NCBI RefSeq assembly: GCF_022761125.1
Contig: NZ_JAKWJR010000005.1
Coordinates: 186,001-250,000, forward strand
Reading direction: 5' to 3'
Source: Nocardioides sp. SR21
GTDB lineage: Bacteria > Actinomycetota > Actinomycetes > Propionibacteriales > Nocardioidaceae
DNA: 64,000 nucleotides
Below, one piece after another: positions 8,706 to 15,850 of the stretch. The translations under genes and the position numbers were made by a program. The first letter of the stretch is position 1; every line of letters starts with the position of its first letter. The notes beneath the pieces are model-generated. The model did no database searches and was not told the origin of the DNA. It saw only the letters and a list, made by a program, of their open reading frames with translations.

Positions 8706-9311
8706 ATGAGGACAACAGCTCGGAAGGCAGCCGTCGCGCTGGCGGGCACCGCACTGGCGCTCGGCACGCTCGTGGGGTGTGGCGACGACGGCGGCGACGG
8801 TGCGTCCAGCGCTCCGGACAACGCCTCGGAGGAGGACTTCTGCGAGGCGTTCGGCTCGTTCTTCACCGACATCCTCGGACAGGCGATGGAGGGTGACCCC
8901 GGCGACGCCGTGGAGGCGATCAAGGACTGGGCCGAGGAGATGCAGGACGTCGGCCTGCCCGCGGACGCCCCCGACGAGGTGCGCGACGGCTTCGAGGTCT
9001 TCGTCGACGCCGCCCGGGACCTGCCCGACGACGCCTCGCTCGCGGACCTGCAGACCCTCGGCGACGACCTCAGCGAGGCCGACCAGGAGGCCGGCGACGC
9101 GTTCGGCGACTGGGCCGCCGAGACCTGCCCCGACGCCGTGCCCGGCCTGTCGGACCTGCCTACGGACCTGCCGACCGACCTGCCGACGGACCTGCCGAGC
9201 GATCTCGAGTCGATGATGAGCGACCTGCCGACCGAACTGCCGACCGACCTGGACCCGAGCGAGCTCGAGTCGATGCTCAGCGAGCTGACCGCCTCGATGG
9301 ACGCCGGCTAG
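8706..9311 (+). CDS. Secreted lipoprotein with DLPT repeats
   Basis: 201 aa from the ATG at 8706; an ATG at 8697 overlapping the aat stop would add three residues. The N-terminus has a basic start, a hydrophobic segment and the lipobox LVGC (cysteine about residue 23), then an acidic spacer (DDGGDGASS). The middle is acidic and helical (FCEAFGSFF, DAVEAIKDWAEEM). The last 55 residues are built from a repeated DLPT tetrapeptide (SDLPTDLPTDLPTDLPSDL, then DLPTELPTDL), with two copies of a longer ELESM-type unit. No known function; probably a surface-exposed anchored protein. Confidence 0.75.
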   Translation: MRTTARKAAVALAGTALALGTLVGCGDDGGDGASSAPDNASEEDFCEAFGSFFTDILGQAMEGDPGDAVEAIKDWAEEMQDVGLPADAPDEVRDGFEVFVDAARDLPDDASLADLQTLGDDLSEADQEAGDAFGDWAAETCPDAVPGLSDLPTDLPTDLPTDLPSDLESMMSDLPTELPTDLDPSELESMLSELTASMDAG

Positions 9312-9313
9312 GG

Positions 9314-9643
9314 CTAGACGACCTGGGGAGGCCGGCCGGTGTCGCTCACCATCGGGCGCCCGGCCGCTTCCCAGTCGAGCATCCCGCCGGCGAGGTTCAC
9401 CGCGTCGACGCCCTGCTGCTGCAGCCAGGCGGTGACCTGCGCGGAGCGGCCGCCGACCTTGCACACGACGAGGGTCTGACCCTCGGGGATCTCGGCGTAC
9501 CGCACCGGGATCAGCGACATCGGGATGTGCACCGCCCCCTCGATGTGCGCGTGCTCCCACTCGACCGGCTCGCGCACGTCGAGGACGACGAGCCCGTCGG
9601 GCAGCGGGTCGGGGACCTGGTCGATGCTCACGGTGGGGATCAT
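9314..9643 (-). CDS. Rhodanese-like domain protein
   Basis: 109 aa single rhodanese domain. VVLDVREPVEWEHAHIEGAVHIP is the usual N-terminal signature and VVCKVGGRSAQ is the active-site loop with the catalytic cysteine, so a sulfur-relay or thiosulfate sulfurtransferase activity is likely. The C-terminal NLAGGMLDWEAAGRP is also typical. The ATG overlaps the stop of the upstream Fpg/Nei-type gene by 4 bases (ATGA), so the two are co-translated, though no functional link is obvious. Confidence 0.88.
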   Translation of the reverse strand: MIPTVSIDQVPDPLPDGLVVLDVREPVEWEHAHIEGAVHIPMSLIPVRYAEIPEGQTLVVCKVGGRSAQVTAWLQQQGVDAVNLAGGMLDWEAAGRPMVSDTGRPPQVV

Positions 9644-10506
9644 TTGAGGAGCTTGCTCATCCTTCGGTCGGCCAGCGGCTTGCCGCCGGTCTGGCAGGTG
9701 GGGCAGTACTGCAGGCTGGAGTCGGCGAAGGACACCTCGAGCACGGTGTCGCCGCAGACCGGGCACGTCTGGCCGGCCCGGCCGTGGACCGCGAGGTTCG
9801 ACTTCTTCTCGCCCTTGAGCTCGCTGGCGTGCAGCCCGCGGGAGCGCTCGACCGCGGCGCCGAGCGTGTCGCGCACGGCGGCGTACAGCGTGGCGAGCTC
9901 GTCGTCGGTGAGGCTGTTCGACGGCTTGAACGGCGACATCCTCGCGGCGTGCAGGATCTCGTCGGAGTAGGCGTTGCCGATCCCCGCGATCGTCCCCTGG
10001 TGGCGCAGCACGCCCTTGAGCTGCTTGCGCCCCTCCTTCTCGAGGATCTCCTGCAGCCGCTCGATCGTGAAGTCGTCGGTGAGCGGGTCCGGCCCGAGGC
10101 TGGCGATGCCCCGGACGTCCTGCGGGTCGCGGACGACGTACGCCGCCAGGCTCTTGCGGGTCCCGGCCTCGGTGATGTCGAGCCCCGACTGGTCGTCGAG
10201 CACCACGCGGAGCGCGAGGGTGGACTTGGTGCTCGGCTTCGGCGGGATCGTCGGGACCTCGTCACGCCAGCGCACCCAGCCCGCGCGGGCGAGGTGGAGC
10301 ACCAGGTGCAGCCCGGAGGCCTCGATGTCGAGGAACTTGCCGTGCCGGCTGACGTCGTCGACCAGCGTCCCCTCGAGCGCCGACAGCGGCGGGTCGAAGG
10401 TCTTCAGCGCGCTGAACGCCGCGATGTGGATCTTCGCGATGGCGTGCCCGTCGAGCCGGCCCTTGAGGTCGAGGGCCAGCGCTTCCACCTCGGGCAGCTC
10501 GGGCAC
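9640..10506 (-). CDS. Fpg/Nei-family DNA glycosylase
   Basis: 288 aa. The mature N-terminus PELPEVEALALDL supplies the catalytic proline and glutamate. The helix-two-turn-helix contains GIGNAYSDEILHAARMSPF, and the C-terminal zinc finger is CPVCGDTVLEV followed by YCPTCQTGG. It excises oxidised bases and nicks by beta/delta elimination. The sequence between the finger cysteines and the many lysines (SELKGEKKSN) resemble actinobacterial Fpg-like paralogues, so substrate specificity is uncertain. GTG start at 10506 with a TAGACT -10 box 7 nt upstream (10514-10519), probably leaderless. Co-translated with the rhodanese gene. Confidence 0.9.
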   Translation of the reverse strand: MPELPEVEALALDLKGRLDGHAIAKIHIAAFSALKTFDPPLSALEGTLVDDVSRHGKFLDIEASGLHLVLHLARAGWVRWRDEVPTIPPKPSTKSTLALRVVLDDQSGLDITEAGTRKSLAAYVVRDPQDVRGIASLGPDPLTDDFTIERLQEILEKEGRKQLKGVLRHQGTIAGIGNAYSDEILHAARMSPFKPSNSLTDDELATLYAAVRDTLGAAVERSRGLHASELKGEKKSNLAVHGRAGQTCPVCGDTVLEVSFADSSLQYCPTCQTGGKPLADRRMSKLLK

Positions 10507-10565
10507 GCCAGTGAGTCTAGGCAGAACCGGTGACAGAGGTTGAGGACGAGGCGCATGATGGAGGG

Positions 10566-10820
10566 GTGACCGTCGTCCGCCCGCTGCCGGAGACGGGGTC
10601 GATCTTCCTCGACGCCCGTGGTGGCGACCGCGCGCTGCGGGCCACCTGGCACCAGGAGTCCGGCCTGGTGGTCCTCTCGCTCTGGCGCGACAACGTCTGC
10701 GCGGGCTCCTTCCGCCTGGCGATCGACGAGGTCCCCGAGCTGATCGACATGCTCCGCGCCGGCCTGGTCCGCTCCTACGAGTCCGCCCGCGACCGGATCA
10801 GCGCCGTCGAGTCCGCCTGA
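10566..10820 (+). CDS. Small conserved hypothetical protein
   Basis: 84 aa from the GTG at 10566 (TVVRPLPETGSIFLDARGGD), or 96 aa from a GTG at 10530. The shorter form is favoured because CATGAT lies about 6-11 nt upstream like the leaderless starts elsewhere in this window. The protein is a compact beta-rich domain (RATWHQESGLVVLSLWRDN) followed by a helix (ELIDMLRAGLVRSYESARDRI), with no recognised motif. Divergent from the Fpg/Nei gene. I do not recognise a function. Confidence 0.65.
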   Translation: MTVVRPLPETGSIFLDARGGDRALRATWHQESGLVVLSLWRDNVCAGSFRLAIDEVPELIDMLRAGLVRSYESARDRISAVESA

Positions 10821-10836
10821 CCGCTCCTGGGCCGTT

Positions 10837-10918
10837 CCGCTTGTAACGCGGTGTTCTGGAGTCTTCTATCCCCGCAATAACGGGGTGACCAGAGCCCATA
10901 ACCCCGCGTTACAAGCGG
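10837..10918. repeat. Long inverted repeat (cruciform-capable element)
   Basis: CCGCTTGTAACGCGG (10837-10851) and CCGCGTTACAAGCGG (10904-10918) are perfect 15-base reverse complements. Inside lie TCTGG/CCAGA and CCCCG-CAATAA-CGGGG (10870-10885), so the whole 82 bp can fold into a nested hairpin. It lies between two plus-strand genes. It could be a terminator, but there is no T-run; a small palindromic mobile element is the alternative. Confidence 0.6.
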
Positions 10919-10926
10919 CGGCGAGT

Positions 10927-10948
10927 TGTCTAGGAACAACGCTAGACA
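10927..10948 (+). promoter_or_regulatory. Operator-like inverted repeat before the AAA ATPase gene
   Basis: TGTCTAG-N8-CTAGACA is a perfect 7-base inverted repeat with half-sites 15 bp apart, 19 bp before the ATG at 10967. GATATC (10953-10958) could be the -10. The position fits a transcription-factor site; the ATPase itself has a C-terminal winged-helix-like part and could be autoregulatory (inference). Confidence 0.4.
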
Positions 10949-10966
10949 CCTGGATATCGTCCTGAC

Positions 10967-12154
10967 ATGGACCCGATCCGGAACCCGTACGCGCCGGGAG
11001 CGGGGCAGCGGCCGCCGCTGCTGGCCGGGCGCGACCGCGAGCTCCAGCAGTTCGAGATCACGCTGGAGCGGATCGCGGCGGGGCGCCCGGAGCGCAGCAT
11101 GGTGCTGTTCGGGCTGCGCGGCGTGGGCAAGACGGTGCTGCTCAACACCCTCCGCGGCCAGGCGGTACGCCGCGCCTGGGGGACCGGCAAGATCGAGGCG
11201 CGGCCCGACCAGAGCATCCGGATCCCGATCGCCCAGGCGGTGCACGCCGCGATCCGCGAGGTCGGGCACCGCCACCGCGACCCGGACCGCCCGGACGAGG
11301 TCGCGGGCGTGCTGCGCAGCTTCGCGCTCCGCACCGAGCTGGACGCCCGCAAGGGCAGGCGGTGGACCCCGCCGCTCGACGTACCCGCCACCAAGGGCCG
11401 CGGGGACTCCGGCGACCTCGAGCTCGACCTCGTCGAGCTGTTCACCGACCTCGGGGGGCTCGCCCGGGACCTCGGCGTCGGCGTCGCGCTGTTCATCGAC
11501 GAGATGCAGGACATCGCGCCGGTCGAGCTCGCCGCCTTGTGCGGCGCCTGCCACGAGATCAGCCAGCAGGGCGCGCCGCTGATCGTGGTCGGCGCCGGGC
11601 TGCCGCACCTGCCGGTGGCGCTGGCCGCGTCGAAGTCGTACGCCGAGCGGCTGTTCCGCTACGTCCCCGTCGACCGGCTCCCGCGCGAGATGGCGAACCC
11701 GGCGTGGACGCGCCCGGCCGCGACCGAGGGCGTGCAGTTCGAGCAGGACGCCCTGGACGTGCTGTACCGGCTGACCGACGGCTACCCCTACTTCGTCCAG
11801 GCGTACGGCAAGGCCACCTGGGACGCGGCCGTCACCAGCCCGATCACGGTCCGCGACGTGCTCACCGCGGCCCCCGAGGCCGGCGCCGAGCTCGCCGTCG
11901 GGTTCTTCGGCGCCCGCTTCGACCGGGCGACCCCGGCCGAGCGCGAGTACATGAGCGCGATGGCCGACCTGGGCGCCGAGCACGGCGACGCCGCGATCTC
12001 GACCGCCGAGGTCGCCAAGCACCTCGACCGCAAGCCGCAGTCGCTGTCGCCCGCGCGCGACGGGTTGATCAAGAAGGGCCTGGTGTACTCCGCCGAGCGC
12101 GGGAAGGTGTCGTTCACGGTCCCGCACTTCGGGATGTTCCTCCGCTCCCGCTGA
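10967..12154 (+). CDS. AAA-type ATPase with C-terminal winged-helix region
   Basis: 395 aa. Walker A GLRGVGKT near residue 50 and Walker B ALFIDEMQD near residue 180 define an orphan archaeal-type/STAND-like ATPase. A sensor-like GAGLPHLPVALAASKSYAERLF follows. The C-terminal 80 residues (ISTAEVAKHLDRKPQSLSPA, then DGLIKKGLVYSAERGKVSFT) look like a winged helix that could bind DNA. Such ATPases are abundant in actinobacteria and mostly uncharacterised. It is preceded by two inverted repeats (10837-10918 and 10927-10948), an unusually structured promoter region for this window. No partner nuclease or toxin is adjacent. Confidence 0.8.
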   Translation: MDPIRNPYAPGAGQRPPLLAGRDRELQQFEITLERIAAGRPERSMVLFGLRGVGKTVLLNTLRGQAVRRAWGTGKIEARPDQSIRIPIAQAVHAAIREVGHRHRDPDRPDEVAGVLRSFALRTELDARKGRRWTPPLDVPATKGRGDSGDLELDLVELFTDLGGLARDLGVGVALFIDEMQDIAPVELAALCGACHEISQQGAPLIVVGAGLPHLPVALAASKSYAERLFRYVPVDRLPREMANPAWTRPAATEGVQFEQDALDVLYRLTDGYPYFVQAYGKATWDAAVTSPITVRDVLTAAPEAGAELAVGFFGARFDRATPAEREYMSAMADLGAEHGDAAISTAEVAKHLDRKPQSLSPARDGLIKKGLVYSAERGKVSFTVPHFGMFLRSR

Positions 12155-12172
12155 GGCTGTCATCATCACGTC

Positions 12173-12541
12173 ATGGACCCCGTCCAGATCGTCCAGGTCG
12201 CCCAGCACGCCGACGACCTCGACCGCGCGACCGCGTTCTACACCGAGCTCCTCGGCGCGGCCCCGGTCGCGACGTACGACCCGCCCGGCCTGGTGTTCTT
12301 CGACGTCGGCGGCGTCCGGCTGATGCTCAGCACCGGCAGCGAGCGCGCGACGATCTACCTCCGCGTCGACGACATCGACGCGGCTGTGGCGCGGCTGCGC
12401 GACCACGTCGAGTCCGAGCCGCACGTGATCTTCGGGCACGACGACGACGCCCTCGGCCCGGCCGGCACCGACGAGTGGCAGGCGTTCCTGCGCGACACGG
12501 AGGGCAACCTGGTCGGTCTCGTGGAGCACCGCGCCCGGTGA
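12173..12541 (+). CDS. VOC-family (glyoxalase-fold) protein
   Basis: 122 aa, single glyoxalase/bleomycin-resistance/dioxygenase fold. VAQHADDLDRATAFYTELLG supplies the N-terminal metal-ligand histidine and the usual helix; VFFDVGGVRLML and FLRDTEGNLVGLVEH complete the fold, the final EH region carrying the last ligand. Substrate cannot be deduced. The stop overlaps the GTG start of the phosphodiesterase gene (GTGA), so the pair is translationally coupled. Confidence 0.8.
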   Translation: MDPVQIVQVAQHADDLDRATAFYTELLGAAPVATYDPPGLVFFDVGGVRLMLSTGSERATIYLRVDDIDAAVARLRDHVESEPHVIFGHDDDALGPAGTDEWQAFLRDTEGNLVGLVEHRAR

Positions 12542-13329
12542 GGCCGCAGGTCGTCGCCCATCGTGGCGCCAGCCACGAGAACGCCGAGCACACGCTCGGG
12601 GCGTACGTCGCCGCGCTCGACGCGGGCGCCGAGGCGCTCGAGTGCGACGTCCGGATGACCGCCGACGGCCACCTCGTGTGCGTGCACGACCGTGACCTGC
12701 GGCGGACGGCCAGTACCAAGGCCGCCGTCTCCACGATGGAGCTCGCCGAGCTGGACGAGCTCGACTTCGCCGCCTGGAAGAACCCCTGGCGCGAGCTCGA
12801 CGACGAGGCGCCGGCCCGCGACGAGCGGCTCGACCGGGTGCTGACGCTGCGCACGCTCCTGGAGGTGGTCGCCGACTACGACCGCCGGGTCGAGGTGGCG
12901 ATCGAGACCAAGCACCCGACGCGGTACGGCGGCCTGGTCGAGCGCCGGCTCGTCGAGCAGCTGCGCCACCTCGGCTGGGACCGGCCGGACTCCCCGGCGC
13001 GGGTGATGAGCTTCTCGATCTCGGCGCTGCGGCGCGTGGAGAGGCTCGCGCCCGACGTCCCGCTCGTGCAGCTGGTCGAGAAGGCGCGGCACTGGCCGGC
13101 GCTCAGCAAGGTGATCGGCAAGGACTGGATCGTCGGCCCGGGGATCCGCGAGCTCGACGACCACCGGAAGCTGGGGCCGCGGATCACCAGGGCGGGGCAC
13201 GACCTGCATGTGTGGACGGTGAACACCCCCGCTCACCTGGACCTGTGCCTCGAGCTCGGGGTGAAGGCCGTGATCACGGACCGTCCGGCGTACCTGCTGG
13301 ACCTGCTGGATGAGCGGGAGGCCCGCTGA
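12538..13329 (+). CDS. Glycerophosphodiester phosphodiesterase family protein
   Basis: 263 aa TIM-barrel enzyme hydrolysing glycerophosphodiesters to sn-glycerol 3-phosphate and an alcohol. VAHRGASHENAEHT gives the catalytic His-Arg, ECDVRMTADGHLVCVHD gives the metal-binding E-x-D and the second histidine, and VAIETKHP the third acidic ligand. HVWTVNTPAHLDLCLELGVKAVITDRP is the conserved C-terminal strand-loop. No signal peptide, so probably cytoplasmic. GTG start overlapping the VOC gene stop. Confidence 0.92.
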   Translation: MRPQVVAHRGASHENAEHTLGAYVAALDAGAEALECDVRMTADGHLVCVHDRDLRRTASTKAAVSTMELAELDELDFAAWKNPWRELDDEAPARDERLDRVLTLRTLLEVVADYDRRVEVAIETKHPTRYGGLVERRLVEQLRHLGWDRPDSPARVMSFSISALRRVERLAPDVPLVQLVEKARHWPALSKVIGKDWIVGPGIRELDDHRKLGPRITRAGHDLHVWTVNTPAHLDLCLELGVKAVITDRPAYLLDLLDEREAR

Positions 13330-13337
13330 CGCGGCCG

Positions 13338-13395
13338 GTGTCTCGACACGCAGGTCGCGACCTCGTTCCTCGGTCGCGCCGCTCGCTCGACCACC
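13338..13395. repeat. Dispersed intergenic repeat, family 1
   Basis: The stretch reads GTCTCGACACGC-AGGTCGCGACCTCG...GGTCGCGCCGCTCGCTCGACC. The same skeleton (CACGCCGGTCGCGACCTC, then CGGCTCGCTCGACC) recurs at 24641-24693 and, inverted, at 43560-43650. It fills most of the gap between the phosphodiesterase and DUF5926 genes. Confidence 0.65.
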
Positions 13396-13435
13396 ACCAT
13401 CGGGTCCGCGACGCGATCCCGATAGCCTCTGGCCC

Positions 13436-14374
13436 ATGGCCAAGAAGTCCCGCACCAAGTCCCAGCCGAAGCCGTCGACCGAGGGCGAGGTCGGCCCCCG
13501 TCAGCCCTGCCCCTGTGGGTCCGGCAAGCGGTACAAGGCCTGCCACGGCGCCGCGGGCGATGCGCCGACGCCGTTCGTGAGCCGACCGTTCGAGGGACTG
13601 CCGTCGGAGTGCGACGTCGTCGCGATGCGCGAGCTGGTGCCGGCCGCCACCGCCGAGCTCACCCTGAAGGACTCCGACCGCAAGGTCGTGCTCTGCTCGC
13701 TGCTGCCGATGGCGGTGCCCGCGATGGTCCGGGCGAGCGGCGAGATCTGGCTGGGGCTGCAGGTCCAGCACAACTTCGGTGACCCCGCGCGCGACCTCGG
13801 CGCGGTGCTGACCAAGGCGCTGGAGTCCGAGACCGGCCTCGTCGGTCTCACCGACCCGCCGGGCGAGGGCCCGCGGCTGCAGGACCTCGTGAAGGGCGAC
13901 CGGCTGGCGGTGACCGTGCACGACGGCTTCGACTTCTGGGTCGCCGACGTCGAGGACGAGGACGAGCGCGCGGCGTTCGCCGCCTCCCTGGAGCACGCCA
14001 ACGCCGCGGCCATGCCGACCGCCCGCCTCACCACCGTGGAGTCGGCGTACTGGACCAACGTCGGCTCGAAGGAGCACCTGCGCTGGGTGATGCCGGAGCC
14101 CGAGGACCAGCTGCTCGACGCGCTCGCGCGGCTGCACGCGGCCGGCAAGGACGTGCTGGTCGAGGGCTCGCGGTTCGTCGGGATGTTCCGCGCCCACGGC
14201 CTGCTCGCGCCGGTCTGGGACCTGCCGGTCGGCACCGGCCCGGAGGCGCTGGAGGAGCCCGCCGAGCGGTTCGCGGCCGACCTGAAGGCCGCGCTCGCCG
14301 ACGACTCCGACCTCACCGGTGACGAGCGCTCCGCGCGCTCGGGACTCGCCAACCGCCAGGTCACGATCCGCTGA
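13436..14374 (+). CDS. DUF5926 family protein with SEC-C motif
   Basis: 312 aa. The N-terminus is lysine-rich, then GPRQPCPCGSGKRYKACHG (residues about 22-40) is a SEC-C zinc-binding motif of the kind found at the end of SecA. The remainder, beginning FVSRPFEGLPSECDVVAMRELVPAAT, is a conserved actinobacterial domain of unknown function. A preprotein-translocation or ribosome-linked role is only suggested by the motif. TAGCCT at 13423-13428, 7 nt before the ATG, indicates a leaderless mRNA. A strong terminator follows at 14432. Confidence 0.82.
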   Translation: MAKKSRTKSQPKPSTEGEVGPRQPCPCGSGKRYKACHGAAGDAPTPFVSRPFEGLPSECDVVAMRELVPAATAELTLKDSDRKVVLCSLLPMAVPAMVRASGEIWLGLQVQHNFGDPARDLGAVLTKALESETGLVGLTDPPGEGPRLQDLVKGDRLAVTVHDGFDFWVADVEDEDERAAFAASLEHANAAAMPTARLTTVESAYWTNVGSKEHLRWVMPEPEDQLLDALARLHAAGKDVLVEGSRFVGMFRAHGLLAPVWDLPVGTGPEALEEPAERFAADLKAALADDSDLTGDERSARSGLANRQVTIR

Positions 14375-14431
14375 ACACGCCGTACGGCGTGGTGGTTGTG
14401 CGCCGCGCCGTACGGAACGTAGATTCGTCAC

Positions 14432-14471
14432 GCTCGGTCGTTGTCGTGTCCCCCGTCGACAACGGCCGAGC
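14432..14471 (+). terminator. Intrinsic terminator after the DUF5926 gene
   Basis: GCTCGGTCGTTGTCG and CGACAACGGCCGAGC form a 15-bp stem with one G-U pair around a 10-base loop, followed by CTTTTCG. A separate perfect 16-base palindrome, CACGCCGTACGGCGTG, at 14376-14391 begins right after the stop codon. Confidence 0.65.
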
Positions 14472-14487
14472 CTTTTCGTGCCACGGC

Positions 14488-14970
14488 TCAGCCGGACGGC
14501 GCCCAGCCGCCCTCGTCGCGGATGGCGCGCGCGATCCGCTGGCTGATCTCCCGCAGCTGCCGCGTCTGTGACGTCGTGAGCCGGTCGAGGACGAGCCGTC
14601 GCACCACCTCCACGTGGCCGGGGGTCGCCTGCCGGACCTTCTCCTGCCCGTCCTCGGTGATGATCGCCAGCGTGTAGCGACCGTCGGTGGGGTCGGGTGT
14701 GCGGCGCAGCCAGCCGCGGGACTCCAGTCGCGCGGCCGCGCGCGACAGTCGCGTGAGCGTGCTGTTCGCGTAGCCCGCCAGCACGCTCATCCGGAGCGTC
14801 CCTTCAGGGGCCGCGGCGAGCGCGTACAGGACGCCGTACTCGAAGTGCGTCAGCTGGGCGTCGCGCTGGAGCTGGGCGTCCAGGGCGGGCGGCAGCCACT
14901 CGAGCACCGTCGCCAGGGCGGCCCAGGTCTCGAGGTCCTCGCCGGTGAGCTCGGAAGGGGAGTCGGGCAT
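14488..14970 (-). CDS. MarR-family transcriptional regulator
   Basis: 160 aa winged-helix regulator. LQRDAQLTHFEYGVLYALAA, MSVLAGYANSTLTRLSRAAARLESRGWLRR and the wing DPTDGRYTLAIITEDG are typical of MarR proteins. It is divergent from an SDR gene, and the 84-bp gap carries two palindromes that it very likely binds, so it should repress the SDR gene and itself. A TACGCT -10 box (plus 14977-14982) lies 6 nt before the ATG, so its own mRNA is probably leaderless and overlaps the proximal operator. Ligand unknown. Confidence 0.9.
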   Translation of the reverse strand: MPDSPSELTGEDLETWAALATVLEWLPPALDAQLQRDAQLTHFEYGVLYALAAAPEGTLRMSVLAGYANSTLTRLSRAAARLESRGWLRRTPDPTDGRYTLAIITEDGQEKVRQATPGHVEVVRRLVLDRLTTSQTRQLREISQRIARAIRDEGGWAPSG

Positions 14971-14976
14971 GGCCAC

Positions 14977-15039
14977 AGCGTACGTGACTTGCTTGAGCAA
15001 GTCATCCGACCTACCGTTGACTTGTCTGAGCAAGTCAAC
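14977..15039. promoter_or_regulatory. Divergent MarR/SDR promoter with two operators
   Basis: Operator 1, TGACTTGCT-TG-AGCAAGTCA (14985-15004), has perfect 9-base arms. Operator 2 (15016-15039) begins GTTGACTTG and ends CAAGTCAAC. For the SDR gene, TTGCTT (14989-14994), a 17-bp spacer and TACCGT (15012-15017) form a good promoter: operator 1 covers the -35 and operator 2 starts at the -10 and covers the transcription start. The MarR -10 TACGCT (14977-14982) is on the other strand. Confidence 0.75.
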
Positions 15040-15054
15040 GAGAGGAAGAGAAGC

Positions 15055-15845
15055 ATGGATCTGGGGCTGACGGGCAAGCGGGCCTTCGTGAGCGGATCGA
15101 CGCAGGGGATCGGGTACGCCGTCGCGCGAGCGCTCGCCGAGGAGGGTGCGGCCGTCGTCCTCAACGGGCGGACCGCTGCGGGAGTGGACGCGGCCGTCGA
15201 GCGGCTCCGGGCGGTCGTGCCGGGCGCGGACGTGTCCGGGATCGCGGCCGACTTCGTGGACCCGTCCCAGGTGCGCGGGCTGCTGAGCTCGCTCGGCGAC
15301 GTGGACGTCCTGGTGAACAACGTCGGCGTCTTCGACGTCGCCCCGTTCGACCAGATCGCGGACGACGAGTGGCAGCGGTACCTCGACGTGAACCTCATGA
15401 GCGGGGTCCGCCTGTCGCGCCACGCGTTGCCCGGCATGCTGGCCCGGGGCTGGGCCGGATCATCTTCATCAGCAGCGAGTCGGGCGTGAACGTCCCCGCC
15501 GACATGGCGCACTACGGGGTGACCAAGGCCGGCATGCTCGCCCTGGGCAACGGCCTGGCCAAGCTCACCCGCGGCACGAGCGTCACCGTGAACACCATCC
15601 TGGGCGGACCCACGTACTCCGACGGAGTCGCCGAGGCCGTCGGCGGCATCGCCCGGGCGCAGGGGATGCCCGCCGAGCAGCTGAAGAGCGCGATCGCGGC
15701 GGGCAACACGACGTCATTGCTGGAGCGCTTCCTCGAGCCGACCGAGATCGCCCACCTCGCGGCCTACCTGGCGAGCCCGCTGTCGTCGGCCACCAACGGC
15801 GCCGCTCTCCGCGCCGACGGGGGAGTGCTCACCGGCGTGCTGTGA
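15055..15845 (+). pseudogene. SDR-family oxidoreductase with an internal frameshift
   Basis: The N-terminal half is intact: Rossmann motif SGSTQGIGYAVARALAEEG, VLNGR, and NNVGVFDVAPF. The frame breaks at about 15451-15456. The C-terminal half in the +2 frame continues GRIIFISSESG, YGVTKAGML (catalytic Tyr-x3-Lys), then ends normally with SATNGAALRADGGVLTGVL. One extra G in CTGGGCCGG would restore a continuous protein of about 263 aa. Either a real inactivating deletion in a G-run or a sequence error. It has a Shine-Dalgarno (GAGAGGAAG) before the ATG and is controlled by the divergent MarR. Confidence 0.8.
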
Positions 15846-15850
15846 GCCGA

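Noticed and set aside
15440..15470. Programmed frameshifting in the SDR gene
   Set aside because: No slippery heptamer, no internal Shine-Dalgarno and no downstream pseudoknot evident.
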